A stretch of 64,000 nucleotides of DNA from an uncultured cyanobacterium. GTDB taxonomy: Bacteria > Cyanobacteriota > Cyanobacteriia > Thermostichales > Thermostichaceae. The position numbers were made by a program, and so were the translations under genes. The notes under the pieces were generated by a model. The model ran no database searches. It was given only the letters and a program-made list of their open reading frames with translations, and was not told the DNA's origin. The stretch is taken from assembly GCA_937944885.1 (NCBI GenBank), contig CALFBB010000016.1:62001-126000 (forward strand), in the 5' to 3' direction. Below, piece after piece: positions 17,401 through 27,101 of this stretch (the stretch's first letter is position 1; each line of letters begins with the position of its first letter).

Positions 17401-17934
17401 TTAGAAGCGGCTCCAAATGCCCAGGCGATCCTGTCGGGCTTTTTCCTGGAGACCACCGTAGTAGCTGTCGTACTTAATGTTGTGGCTGTAGGGGGTGATG
17501 CGGGCCAGGCCATTACGTATCAACAGGGCATTCATCTGCTGGCCTTCTAACCAAACATAGGCTTCTACCAAGCCGGTGGCATCTTCGTTACGCAGCAGCT
17601 TATCCCCTTCCAGTTTGACGGTGCGGTAAAGAATGCGCTCACGAATCAGCTCAATCGCCTGTTCGTAGTAGGGGGTTTCTTCTGGGCTGAGGCTTTGGAT
17701 CCCGGCCAGCTTGATCAGGCGCATTTTCTGTTCGCCTTCGATTTGCACCACCAGGGTTTCACCATCCACCACCCCTACCACAACAGCATCCGGGTAGCGA
17801 TCAAAGCGGTGGTTATCGAAATAAAAGCTGGTGTCAGGTACCACCCGCGGCTCCCCAAATCCATGGCCGGGCATGACCGGTACGGTCAAAAGCAAACCCA
17901 ATGCAGCAGAGCCAAGAGCAACACGCCGGAACAT
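17401..17934 (-). CDS. Secreted staphylococcal-nuclease-like protein, catalytic residues altered
   Basis: 177 residues with a signal peptide (ALGSAALGLLLTVPVMPGHG). The SNase OB-fold is visible: VVVGVVDGETLVVQI (51-65), MRLIKLAGIQ (71-80), NALLIRNGLARI, and GLQEKARQDRLGIW at the end. The active-site loop is unlike typical thermonucleases. The usual RLxGIDxPE is MRLIKLAGIQSLSPEE, losing the Asp, and the usual DxYGR is DATGL (118-122), losing the second catalytic Arg. R72 and E85/E86 may remain. It may be a binding protein or a changed nuclease. It is the first gene before the CCB2/4-like gene. Confidence 0.8.
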   Translation of the reverse strand: MFRRVALGSAALGLLLTVPVMPGHGFGEPRVVPDTSFYFDNHRFDRYPDAVVVGVVDGETLVVQIEGEQKMRLIKLAGIQSLSPEETPYYEQAIELIRERILYRTVKLEGDKLLRNEDATGLVEAYVWLEGQQMNALLIRNGLARITPYSHNIKYDSYYGGLQEKARQDRLGIWSRF

Positions 17935-18060
17935 AACCTTTCCCCATCCTTGGATACAGCTTGATGGCCTGCCCTCTGAATTGGAGGGAGCCTTTCACGG
18001 CAGCATTCAAGGTGTAATGGTAGCCGCAACTGCCCAGAAAACAACCCTAACCGAGGCTTG

Positions 18061-20697
18061 TTAGGCCTTCTGGTCCTGGTTGGGTGAAGAGCTGCCGTTG
18101 GCTGAAGGGGATCCGGCTTTGGCTTCTAAGGCACTGAGGCGACTGAGCAATTCCTGGTGCGTTTTCTTCAGTTGCTCCAGTTCTTCTCGCAATTGTTGCG
18201 TGGATTTATCAGCTCCTAGGCGGGATTGCACCTTTTGAATGGCTTCACTGATGCGCCGTTCAAGGCGGCCATCTTGGGGAGCCAAGCTTTGCAAAAGGGA
18301 GATGGCTTTCGGGCTGTTCAGTTGACTGAGGGCTGTAATCACCGCCATTTGGGTAAAGAAGGAGGTCTCGCGGCAGAGATCGGCCAAACATTGGAGAAGA
18401 CGCGGGTTCTCCTGGTCAGAGCCGTAGGTACCCAGGGCGCGGATGGCAGCCAAGCGCAGGGGTTGGGGGGTTCCCAACTGGGTATGTTGGAGGAGCAAGT
18501 CCAGGGCTTTTTCCGAATGCTTCATTTGTGCCAAACCCGACATCACACCGGAGCGCACCACCTCATTCCAGCCGGCCTTTTGCTCGAGGGCGGTTTGAAA
18601 CAGAGCCAGCACCTCCGATTCCTGGGGTTTCGGCTCCAGAGCCGATCCGGCAATGGTACCTAAAGCTCCAGCGGCGGCAGCCTCCACCTGGTAGCTGGGA
18701 TCCCCTTGCTCCAGGAAGGGGCGAATGGCTTGGAAGTTTTCTAGGGACTTCTGTTGGCTGAGGGCTGCGAGGGCGGCTTTACGCACATGGGGGCTGGGAT
18801 CCTGCAGGGTAGCCCGCAACACTGCAAAAGCTTGATCCAGGGGCATGCTGCCCAGGGCTTTGCAAATTTCCACCCGCACATGCCAGTAGGGTTCCTGTTT
18901 AAGGGCCGTTTCTAGAGCACGGACGGCCTCTATCCCTCCTTTTTTGGCCAAGGCCTGAGCGGCCAAGAGGCGAGCAATGGAATCCGGGGCATGGTGAAGC
19001 TGGGCTTTCAGTTCCGGGATCCCGTAGGTGAGTTCCACCGTTTTTAGGGTGTGGTTGCCATGGTCAAAACTGATGAAGCTGGGCTTGGTTTCTAGAGGGA
19101 AGTAAAAGCTTTGCTCCGCTTCGTGAATGCGCAGGGTGAAGGTTTTCAGCTCGGGAGCAGGGCTTGATTCATGCACAAACCCAAACGCAATCGGGATGCG
19201 CAAATCGAAGAGATACTCTTTGTCCTGGGTTTGGGTAACGGTAACCTTAGCCAGGTGAGAGTCGGGATCCCAGCTGTAGGCAACCTTGTAGTCGGGATGC
19301 CCCCCGCGAAACACATATTGGTCAAACAAAGGCGCCAGATTCTGGCCGGTGGCTTGCTCGATGGCCCGCAACAGATCCACCGTCTCGACGGTTTGATGGG
19401 CATAAGTGCGCACGAAGGTTTGTATGGCCTTTTGAAAGAGGGTATCCCCCAGCTGCTGCCGGATCATGTGATAGACACAGCCACCCTTTTGGTAAATGTG
19501 ACAGTCGTAGAGTTCGATGGCTTCTTTGTAAATGTGGGTTACCATGGGGCGGCGGTAGCGGTTGCTATCTTCATTGAGATAGGCCTGCTGATCTTGGTAA
19601 CGGTGATAGGCAGCCTCTTCGTAACCGGTGGTATATTCCTCCCAAAGCACCTCCGCATAGGTGGCCATCCCTTCTTTGATCCAGGCATGGGCCCAATGCT
19701 TAATCACCAGCAGATCCCCAAACCACTGGTGCGCCAGTTCATGGGCCACCAATGACTCTGTCCACAGATGATCCAAGGCTGCCCGTTCATCCATTAAGCA
19801 GCGATCGGTGAGGAGGGTGGTGGAGGTGTTTTCCATGCCACCAAAGATAAAATCGGCTACACACACCTGGGCGTATTTGGGGTAAGGATAGGGGTAGCCA
19901 AAGATAGTGGAGAAAAACTCCAGCATGGCGGGGGTTTTACCCAGGGAGCGCTTGGCCTCTGCTTCGTGCCCTTTTTCTACCCAGTAGATGACCGGGATCC
20001 CTTGCCACTGCTCTTGAATTTCGGCAAAGTCACCCACAGCCAGGGTCATCAAATAGGGAGGGTGCACCTGGTCTTGGTACCAGTGGTAACGGCTTTTGCC
20101 CCTTGGCAGTTGCTCCACCGCCAGCAGACGGCCATTGGAAATAACCCGATAGGGATCCGGCACCGTTACCACCAGTTCAGAGGTGGCCAGCTGGCCGGGA
20201 TAGTCAAAACAGGGGAACCAGTAGCGGGAATCTTCATCTTCCCCTTGCGTCCACACTTGCACCGGTTTATCGGGGTAGTGGGCAGTGGGTTTGATGAAGT
20301 ACAGGCCCCGTTCCGGCTTTTCCAGGCGGTAAGCAATCTCTAGGGTAAAAGGCTCCTCGCCGGTGGGTTGGCTGAGCTGAATCTCTAGGGTTTCGCCGTC
20401 ATCTGTAAACGTTTGGGCTTCGCCATCCACCTGCACGGATTGGATCCCGAGGTGCACCGCATCCAATTTCAAGGTATGGATCCCGGCCCGAATCGGTTGC
20501 AAACGGATCTGGCAAAGGCCCAAGACGGTTTCTGCTTCCAGATCCAAGTCCAACTGCAAGCGAATATGCTGCACTTGACCCGGACGGTCGGGCGTGTAGT
20601 GGGGTCGGGATCCCGGTAGGGCAAAGGGTTTGTATTTGCTTTCTGTATCCAGTCTGCCGAAGATTAGGTTCCAGGTGTGGGCATCCAGTTGGGACAT
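18061..20697 (-). CDS. pepN: M1 family aminopeptidase with C-terminal HEAT repeats
   Basis: Zinc aminopeptidase trimming N-terminal residues from peptides, probably cytosolic as no signal is seen. From the chosen start (MSQLDAHTW) the order is: beta-rich N-domain; the exopeptidase motif GGMENTS; and the zinc site H319-E-L-A-H323 with the third ligand E342 in KEGMATYAE. After about 530 come HEAT/armadillo-like repeats (RAALKEPYWHVRVEICKALG-like and DPSPHVRKAALAALSQ), then a coiled-coil tail (LREELEQLKKTHQELLSRL). The tail is hydrophilic and serine-rich. The frame opens at 20724. HEAT-bearing M1 enzymes are known in cyanobacteria. Confidence 0.93.
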   Translation of the reverse strand: MSQLDAHTWNLIFGRLDTESKYKPFALPGSRPHYTPDRPGQVQHIRLQLDLDLEAETVLGLCQIRLQPIRAGIHTLKLDAVHLGIQSVQVDGEAQTFTDDGETLEIQLSQPTGEEPFTLEIAYRLEKPERGLYFIKPTAHYPDKPVQVWTQGEDEDSRYWFPCFDYPGQLATSELVVTVPDPYRVISNGRLLAVEQLPRGKSRYHWYQDQVHPPYLMTLAVGDFAEIQEQWQGIPVIYWVEKGHEAEAKRSLGKTPAMLEFFSTIFGYPYPYPKYAQVCVADFIFGGMENTSTTLLTDRCLMDERAALDHLWTESLVAHELAHQWFGDLLVIKHWAHAWIKEGMATYAEVLWEEYTTGYEEAAYHRYQDQQAYLNEDSNRYRRPMVTHIYKEAIELYDCHIYQKGGCVYHMIRQQLGDTLFQKAIQTFVRTYAHQTVETVDLLRAIEQATGQNLAPLFDQYVFRGGHPDYKVAYSWDPDSHLAKVTVTQTQDKEYLFDLRIPIAFGFVHESSPAPELKTFTLRIHEAEQSFYFPLETKPSFISFDHGNHTLKTVELTYGIPELKAQLHHAPDSIARLLAAQALAKKGGIEAVRALETALKQEPYWHVRVEICKALGSMPLDQAFAVLRATLQDPSPHVRKAALAALSQQKSLENFQAIRPFLEQGDPSYQVEAAAAGALGTIAGSALEPKPQESEVLALFQTALEQKAGWNEVVRSGVMSGLAQMKHSEKALDLLLQHTQLGTPQPLRLAAIRALGTYGSDQENPRLLQCLADLCRETSFFTQMAVITALSQLNSPKAISLLQSLAPQDGRLERRISEAIQKVQSRLGADKSTQQLREELEQLKKTHQELLSRLSALEAKAGSPSANGSSSPNQDQKA

Positions 20698-21040
20698 AGG
20701 GCAAATGTGAGGGTCTGGGTCCAATGAGCTAAAGCCTAGCCTACTTCCCCCTGAAGGGTTATCTAGCAGCGGCGGGAGGATCCCCCAGAGGAACTACGGG
20801 AAGAACTCCCTTTTAAGAGGATTTTCCGGAAAAGGTTCCCCCTGAGGAGCAAGGGATCTGCAAGGAGCTAGCGGAAGTCACTCCTGTCGGCTTGTAACAC
20901 AACTGGTGATATCTCGGTTGAGCCATTTCAACAATCATCCAACTAGCTTGCTCCATTCTTGGCCGAAAGAGGCGGTGTGGGGGAGAAGCTAAAGTAACTC
21001 TGGGGATCTCCCCTGTTGTTGTCTTGCTTGGCTGCTGCCT
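20698..21040. other. Divergent intergenic region, pepN / PMT-like gene
   Basis: Promoters for both flanking genes must lie here. I see purine-rich stretches and a GGGGATCTCCCC dyad (21002-21013), but no clear promoter boxes or RNA motif. Confidence 0.3.
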
Positions 21041-22666
21041 ATGACTTCAGAGCCTACCCCTCCCTCCCAAGATGCGGCTAAGGATGAGCTTTCTCAAGAG
21101 GCTGTCCCCCCTACAGCTTCTACACCCAACCCTGCAGGCTTGAAAAGCAAGGGTCACCCGATTGGATCGCGAGCGGTCTTACTTTGGGGAGCCTTGGTCA
21201 TCTTTCTGGTGGGATTGGGAATGCGCTTGTGGCGGCTGGATGAATTTCCGGCCCCCGTTTTCGATGAGGTGTACTTCCCGGAGTTTGCCCAAAATTATCT
21301 GGATGGCAAACCCTTTTTCGATGTGCACCCCCCCCTGGGCAAGTACTTCATTGCCCTCAGTATTCAGGTGTTTGGCCGCAATGAATGGGGGTTCCGATTG
21401 GCCACTGCTTTGTGCGGATCCCTGATCCCGCTGCTATTGACGGGGTTGGCTTACCGCCTTACCTACCATGTCGGGTTTGCCCTGCTGAGTGGGGCCCTGT
21501 TGCTCACCGATGGGGTTTTTTTGGTGGAATCCCGCTTTGGCCTGATCAACGTCTACTTGGTGGTCTTTGGCCTGGCAGCTACCCTTCTGCTCATCGGCGG
21601 GCTGGAGCGGCACGGCTGGCAGCGGGCGGTGCACTTCACCTGCTCAGGGGTGATGCTGGGAGCGGCAGCTTCCGTAAAGTGGAATGGTCTCTGGTTTGCC
21701 TTGATGTTTGCCCTGCTAGGGATCCTCGTTTGGGGGGTAATTTGGCTGCGTCCGCAATGGATCCCGCGCTTGGGCATTTGGGTCGAGATCCGCCACATGC
21801 GCTGGTGGCACTATGCCTTTTGTTTTATTCTCACCCCCCTGGTGTTTTATGCCCTGCAGTGGATCCCGCATTTGCAGTTGAACCCGCACCAGGGGCTTAC
21901 TCTCGACTGGAGCTGGAGCGGCCTAGAAAACTACTTTCGCTCCCTGGTGGCGATTAACCAATCCATCTATGGGGGACAGACGGCAGCCAACCTGGTGGTG
22001 GATGAAGACACCCCTGTACATCCCTATTGCTCCACCAGTTTGCGCGCCTTGCTGGCCTGGTTCCCGGGTTGGCGACCCTGGTTGACCACTCGATTGGCTT
22101 CTGCCGGAGCTTGGTCCTGGCCGATTATGGGCCGTCCTGTGGGCTATTATTTCAGCAGCCAAGACACCCTCTGGCGAGCGGTGCACGGCTTGGGTAACCC
22201 CTGGCTGTGGTGGTTGGGCACAGGATCCATTTTGGTGCTGATTGGGCGCGGGATCCGCTGCTTTCAGGGCGTGGAAGCCTTCATCCTCATTGGCTATGCT
22301 GCCAACTACCTGCCCTGGTTCATGGTCAGCCGCTGCGTGTTCATCTACCACTACATGAGCGCCCTAGCCTTTAGCACCTTAGCGCTGGCCTGGTTAGTGA
22401 GCTTGGGCTGGCGAAGCTATCGGCGCTGCTGGCGCGGGGCAAGTATCACGGCGGTGGCGCTGGTATTGGCTACATTTATCTTCTTTTTCCCGCTTTGGTT
22501 TGGCCTACCCCTCAGTCCGAACGGGTTTTATGCCCGCATGTGGTTTCGCTCCACACCTGTGCCACTGTTGTGTTTTAGTCCTGCTCGCGTCAGCGGGACG
22601 CCGTCTTTATCCTGCCAACGGGCACTGGTGTATCTACCTGCCATCCCTGGTTTGAACTGGATTTAA
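21041..22666 (+). CDS. PMT-family (GT39-like) membrane glycosyltransferase
   Basis: 541 residues of the dolichyl-phosphate-mannose protein mannosyltransferase type, using a polyprenyl-phosphate sugar to modify proteins or lipids outside the membrane. After a soluble Pro/Ser-rich N-terminus come a first membrane segment and the catalytic loop DEVYFPEFAQNYL with DVHPPLGKY, the signature of the family. About ten more membrane helices follow. The last 36 residues before the closing WI look foreign: RMWFRS is followed by a Pro/Ser/Leu/Cys-rich stretch with a GC-rich DNA dyad. Acceptor unknown. Confidence 0.87.
   Translation: MTSEPTPPSQDAAKDELSQEAVPPTASTPNPAGLKSKGHPIGSRAVLLWGALVIFLVGLGMRLWRLDEFPAPVFDEVYFPEFAQNYLDGKPFFDVHPPLGKYFIALSIQVFGRNEWGFRLATALCGSLIPLLLTGLAYRLTYHVGFALLSGALLLTDGVFLVESRFGLINVYLVVFGLAATLLLIGGLERHGWQRAVHFTCSGVMLGAAASVKWNGLWFALMFALLGILVWGVIWLRPQWIPRLGIWVEIRHMRWWHYAFCFILTPLVFYALQWIPHLQLNPHQGLTLDWSWSGLENYFRSLVAINQSIYGGQTAANLVVDEDTPVHPYCSTSLRALLAWFPGWRPWLTTRLASAGAWSWPIMGRPVGYYFSSQDTLWRAVHGLGNPWLWWLGTGSILVLIGRGIRCFQGVEAFILIGYAANYLPWFMVSRCVFIYHYMSALAFSTLALAWLVSLGWRSYRRCWRGASITAVALVLATFIFFFPLWFGLPLSPNGFYARMWFRSTPVPLLCFSPARVSGTPSLSCQRALVYLPAIPGLNWI
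22578..22599. repeat. Palindromic hairpin within the PMT-like gene's 3' end
   Basis: GTCCTGCT pairs with AGCGGGAC (one G.T) around CGCGTC. It lies inside a segment of about 108 bases that separates the conserved RMWFRS from the terminal WI codons and keeps the frame. It looks like a small inserted palindromic element, but only this copy is seen. Confidence 0.35.
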
Positions 22667-22831
22667 TCAACAGGGCTAGCGGCTCTGCATCATACCCGCA
22701 GGGTCAGGGTGGGGAGGATGGCACAAGATAAACATGGTAAGCTTTGTGAAGTTTGTTGCGTAAAAAGGCTGCCCTCCGTTACTTCAAAACGTTGCTGTAG
22801 CCTCACAAACCCTGGAGGTAGTGGAAACGCC

Positions 22832-23896
22832 ATGGCCCGATCCTGTCCGAGTCCTGCCAACTCTCCCCGCAGCCTGCTGGGCTACACCGGCCAACCTGTC
22901 CCTGTTGGTGTCATCGGGGTAGGCAACATGGGTCAGCACCACACTCGTGTTTTCAGCCGGATGAAGGATGTGGAGTTGGTAGGTGTGGCAGATGTGAATG
23001 TGGAGCGCGGTCTGGATGTAGCCAGCCGCCACCGTGTTCATTTCTATGAAGATTACCGAGATCTCCTCCCCCACGTGGCCGCTGTGGCCATTGCTGTGCC
23101 GACAGTGCTGCACCACGAGGTGGGCTTGACCTGCCTAGAAGCGGGGGTTCATGTGCTCATTGAGAAGCCGATTGCTGCTAGCCTCAGCGAGGCAGAATCC
23201 CTGGTTAACCGGGCTGCCGACTGCAACTGCATCCTGCAAGTGGGTCACATTGAGCGCTTTAGCCCTGCTTTTCAAAAAATGAGCCAGGTGCTACAAGCTG
23301 AGGAGCCCTTGGCCTTTGAAGCTCATCGACTCAGCCCCTATTCCGACCGAGCCAACGATGTGTCGGTGGTGTTTGATTTGATGATTCATGACATTGATCT
23401 GCTGCTGGAGTTGATTCCTTCTCCTGTCATTCAAGTTACCGCCAGTGGCAACCGTGCCTCGAAACTGGGCTACCTGGACTACGTCACCGCCACCCTCACT
23501 TTTGCCAACGGTGCCATTGCTACTCTCACCGCTAGCAAGGTCACCCACCGCAAGGTGCGCAAAATTGCCGTCCACTGTAAGAATGCCCTGGTGGAAGCAG
23601 ATTTCCTAGACAATGAGATCTCGGTATACCGCCAAGGATCCGCCAGCGCTGCCAGCGATTACGGCCAAATGCCCTACCAGCGGGATTGTTTGATCGAGAA
23701 AGTTCATACCGACAATATCGATAAGCTGCACGCTGAGCTGGAGCACTTTATTAACTGCGTACGCGGCGGCAATCAACCTTCTGTAGGAGGTGAGCAGGCT
23801 CTCAAGGCTCTGAGATTGGCTTCAGAGGTGGAGCGCGTTGCCCTAGATGGGTGTGCCTGGAGTGAAGCTAAACCCGGCCGTAGCTTGCATCTTTAG
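22832..23896 (+). CDS. Gfo/Idh/MocA family NAD(P)-dependent oxidoreductase
   Basis: About 354 residues from the ATG at 22832, which has GGAGGT upstream (the open frame reaches back to 22709). The N-terminal Rossmann fold shows VGVIGVGNMGQHHTRVF; the family motif EKPIA appears as HVLIEKPIAAS; then GHIERFSPAFQ and the alpha/beta substrate domain (DVSVVFDLMIHDIDLLLEL). These enzymes act on sugars, inositols or UDP-sugars; the substrate cannot be told. The next gene is convergent, so it stands alone. Confidence 0.88.
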   Translation: MARSCPSPANSPRSLLGYTGQPVPVGVIGVGNMGQHHTRVFSRMKDVELVGVADVNVERGLDVASRHRVHFYEDYRDLLPHVAAVAIAVPTVLHHEVGLTCLEAGVHVLIEKPIAASLSEAESLVNRAADCNCILQVGHIERFSPAFQKMSQVLQAEEPLAFEAHRLSPYSDRANDVSVVFDLMIHDIDLLLELIPSPVIQVTASGNRASKLGYLDYVTATLTFANGAIATLTASKVTHRKVRKIAVHCKNALVEADFLDNEISVYRQGSASAASDYGQMPYQRDCLIEKVHTDNIDKLHAELEHFINCVRGGNQPSVGGEQALKALRLASEVERVALDGCAWSEAKPGRSLHL

Positions 23897-23999
23897 CCCT
23901 ACCGACTACTGAGAGCTGGGGTCAACCGAAGGATAGTTGTCGGCCAAGCTTAAAGGACAGCCTCGATTCCCCTCAGGACCTCAGCAACAGGACCGCTCA

Positions 24000-24021
24000 G
24001 GTAAGTTGGCAGGTAAGTTGG
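24000..24021. repeat. 12-bp tandem duplication
   Basis: GGTAAGTTGG occurs at 24000-24009 and 24012-24021 in the gap between two convergent genes. It is probably a slip duplication. Confidence 0.4.
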
Positions 24022-24093
24022 ATAGACTCCCCTTGCAGTAAGGACTCCACCCCGCTAGGGTGCTCTGCACGGCTATTGCGAACGCAAATGACT

Positions 24094-25932
24094 CTAAAGT
24101 TCTTCCAAAATGCGAAACTGTACATGATTGATGGCCAGTTCCCCAATCGAGGCCTGGTCGGTGTTGATGGTCTCAAAAGGGATCCCTTTGGCAATCTCGG
24201 CGTGGGTCCAGGGCAGGCCCATAAAATAGCGTTGTGGATAGGGGCGTTCCCCCAAATCATCAGGGTTAGACTCCATAGGTACCCACCCCCAGCCGGGCAG
24301 ATAAAACTCGATCCAAACATGGTTGTATTCCGGAAAAAGTGGGATCCGCTTCAGTTCCGGGTGGGGTGGACACTTGTAGCGCCCCACGGTGCGGCAGGGG
24401 ATGCCATTGAGGCGGGCCAAGGCCAGTAGCACTCCGACATACTCCCCGCAGGAGCCGCAGCCGCGCCGCAAAACCTCATCCGGTGGCTCGATACGGGATG
24501 TAACCCGATAGGAGAGCTTGTCATAGACATAGTCACGGATACTCAACATTTTGCGCAGCAGGTTGGTTTCACTGCCGACCGCCTCTTGTGCTGCCTCCCG
24601 CACAATCGCAGTGTGCATCGCCAGATGATCATCATCTACCAAGTAGCGCTCCTGCAACTCCGGTGGCGGCACCGCATCCTCCACATCCCTGGGATCAATG
24701 CAGTACTTGATGCTGTAGAGATCCAACACGGCCCGCCAGCCAAACAAGCGTGCCTCGTGAGCGGCCAAGGTCCCTAGGGAGAAAACCGCCACCTGTTGCC
24801 CCGCTTGCTCTTCCACTTCAAAGGGCAGCCCTACCCAGTCCAGGCTATGCACCCGCTGGCGAGGGCTGTTGCAGGGCAGAGCAATGCGCCACACCAAATC
24901 TGGCAGAGAACGCGGCTCCTCTTGGGCAATCTCTTCCACGTAGGTCAGTTCCACCCGGTAACCCTGGGAAAGGGTGTAGGTGGCCCGTTCCCCCAGTCGC
25001 TGGGGTTGAAACATCACCGGGCAAGCCAAGGCCCTATCCGGTTGCCTTGGTGTTGTGGAGCAACAGGGATCCAGCGGCAGTGGTTCTGGCGGAGGGGGAT
25101 GCAAAGGTCGCAACCGTAGGGGGGTTACCCACGTTTTATCGCGCAAAGCAACCGACAAGGGATCCGGATCGTTGGGATTGTCGTGGATGAAAGCTTCTTC
25201 ATGGGTATAGGCTACCCACAGGGATCCCTGCCAATGGGCTAGACCTGTTGGCCCTGGAGAAGGGGTGAGAATGCGGGCCAATTCCCGCCCGCTGCGCCGA
25301 TCCAAGACATAGAGAGTTTCTTCCACCCGATCACTGACCCACAGGTAGTTCCCCTGGAGGGTGATCTGTTCTCGGCCAATGCCGGGGGCGGGCATTTCTC
25401 CCACAACTCGGCCACTGCTGGGATCCAATTGGAGAATCTTTTCCCGTTGATAACAGGTGGCATAGAGAAGAGAGGAGCCGGTTTGAACGTCTTTCCAAAG
25501 GGCGATCCCCTCGATCGGGTAGGGGCAGGTGCACACCTCAAACCTCTCCAGGGATCCCGGTTGTTGCAGAGCTGAGATGGGGATGCGCAAGATTTGCCTT
25601 TCTGGTTCCCGACTGAGCCAGATCCAGGTTTGCTCCTCTTCTGCCTCTACCCACAAACCATAAGCATCCTGAAAGGTAAGGGCATGGTAGGGATTCAGCA
25701 GCAAGGTGTTGTTCTCCTGCAGGTGCACCAAATAGCCCCGTAGCCGATCCAGGCCCAACAGACGGTCTCCCCAGCTAGCCAAGCCTTCCAAAGCAACCAG
25801 TCCCAGGGGTTGCCAAGGGGCTGTGTCTATCGGGGGTGAGGGAGTCACCGGCCACCAAGGGGGTTGAGAGAGGGATCCTTTTGCCCCCGATTTGAGATTC
25901 TCCAGATCATTGGCTGGATGAAGTGCAACCAT
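24094..25932 (-). CDS. Transglutaminase-like protein with N-terminal propeller-like region
   Basis: 612 residues in two parts. Residues 1 to about 270 show repeated short Trp/Gly strands (GNYLWVSDRVEETLYVLDRR, GSLWVAYTHEE), like an NHL/SMP-type beta-propeller. After a Pro-rich linker (PLHPPPPEPLPLDPC) the C-terminal part is a transglutaminase-core fold: GCGSCGEYVGV with C495, NHVWIEFY with H538, and ESNPDD around 554-559 as acid. Such proteins may be cysteine proteases or amidases. No signal peptide is seen. AAGGAAG precedes ATG. Substrate unknown. Confidence 0.78.
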   Translation of the reverse strand: MVALHPANDLENLKSGAKGSLSQPPWWPVTPSPPIDTAPWQPLGLVALEGLASWGDRLLGLDRLRGYLVHLQENNTLLLNPYHALTFQDAYGLWVEAEEEQTWIWLSREPERQILRIPISALQQPGSLERFEVCTCPYPIEGIALWKDVQTGSSLLYATCYQREKILQLDPSSGRVVGEMPAPGIGREQITLQGNYLWVSDRVEETLYVLDRRSGRELARILTPSPGPTGLAHWQGSLWVAYTHEEAFIHDNPNDPDPLSVALRDKTWVTPLRLRPLHPPPPEPLPLDPCCSTTPRQPDRALACPVMFQPQRLGERATYTLSQGYRVELTYVEEIAQEEPRSLPDLVWRIALPCNSPRQRVHSLDWVGLPFEVEEQAGQQVAVFSLGTLAAHEARLFGWRAVLDLYSIKYCIDPRDVEDAVPPPELQERYLVDDDHLAMHTAIVREAAQEAVGSETNLLRKMLSIRDYVYDKLSYRVTSRIEPPDEVLRRGCGSCGEYVGVLLALARLNGIPCRTVGRYKCPPHPELKRIPLFPEYNHVWIEFYLPGWGWVPMESNPDDLGERPYPQRYFMGLPWTHAEIAKGIPFETINTDQASIGELAINHVQFRILEEL

Positions 25933-26170
25933 GGCAACTTCCTTTTGTGTGGAGGTTTGGGAAAGGACTCCGTCCGAAGAGGGCGAACAGCCATTTGGGC
26001 ACAGAATTGAGCCACTAGGACTGCCCGGTCGCGTTGGCGTTGCAGAGCAATAACGCTTTTATGATGCGTCCCTTTGCAGCCTGCTACCACCCCCTGTCTG
26101 TATCTCTTGCCGGTTTTGCCGGGGACGGAGAATGGAATGATGACAAACGTTTTGCCGGAATTGGAAAACA

Positions 26171-27076
26171 ATGGGGAAAAATGCTTTAGCCTTGGGGGTT
26201 GGCGGTCTGGTGGCCGGGATCCTGGCCGGGTTTTTGGGAATTGGTGGGGGCACGATTTTGGTGCCCCTGCAGGTGAGTTTGGGGATCCCGCCGATACAGG
26301 CGGTGGCCACCAGCAATCTTTCCATTGTCATGACTTCGGTTGCCGGCAGCATTCAAAATTGGCGGATGGGCCTGCTGGATGCTAAACGAGTCATTCTGCT
26401 GGGGATCCCGGCTTTAATCACAGCTCAGGTGGGGGCGATTATCGCCAGCCGTCTTCCCAGCTACCTACTCCTGGCAGCCTTCGGAGTATTGCTGTTGGTC
26501 AATACCTATCTAGTGGAGCTGCGCAAGAAAGTGGCCAGCCGGGCTCAGGTGTTGGAGAAGCAGGTTGCCACCGCAGATTCTGAAGCTCCGCTTGAGATGC
26601 TGGGGGATGAACCGCAAGGGATCCCCTCCCCCAACTCCGGTAAAACCCTACCGGCTTGGTTGGTACGGGCCCTGACAGGGGGCATTGCCGGCTTGCTAGC
26701 CGGTCTGTTTGGCATTGGCGGTGGGGTGATTATGGTGCCGCTGCAGGTTCTCTTGTTGCAAGAGACGCTCAAAGTTGCCATTCAAACCAGCCTGGGGGCC
26801 ATCGTGATCACGGCCATGGCTGCCACCGCTGGCCATGCGGGCTTAAGCGACCTGATCGGGAATACCCTGGGCTGGGGGGATGGTACCCTTCGCCAGAATG
26901 TGCTCTGGATCCCCGGGGTGATCCTAGGCACAGGCGGGTTGCTTGGTGTTCAGATCAGTACCCGTACTCTGCCCAAGTTGCCTGACGAAAGGGTCAGCCT
27001 CCTGTTCCGGGGCTTTCTGGCCATTCTCTCCCTCTACATCTTTTGGCAAGCTTGGCAAGATTACCGGGCCTCCTAA
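26171..27076 (+). CDS. TauE/SafE family sulfite or organosulfur exporter
   Basis: 301 residues with about eight membrane helices in two homologous halves. Each half begins with the family motif: GFLGIGGGTILVPLQV near the start and GLFGIGGGVIMVPLQV after the middle. A cytoplasmic linker of about 45 polar residues joins them. Members export sulfite, sulfoacetate or taurine-derived anions; no sulfur gene is adjacent, so the substrate is unknown. It is divergent from the transglutaminase-like gene by about 240 bases. Confidence 0.88.
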   Translation: MGKNALALGVGGLVAGILAGFLGIGGGTILVPLQVSLGIPPIQAVATSNLSIVMTSVAGSIQNWRMGLLDAKRVILLGIPALITAQVGAIIASRLPSYLLLAAFGVLLLVNTYLVELRKKVASRAQVLEKQVATADSEAPLEMLGDEPQGIPSPNSGKTLPAWLVRALTGGIAGLLAGLFGIGGGVIMVPLQVLLLQETLKVAIQTSLGAIVITAMAATAGHAGLSDLIGNTLGWGDGTLRQNVLWIPGVILGTGGLLGVQISTRTLPKLPDERVSLLFRGFLAILSLYIFWQAWQDYRAS

Positions 27077-27101
27077 CCCTTGGCCCCTATTTCACCCTAT
27101 T

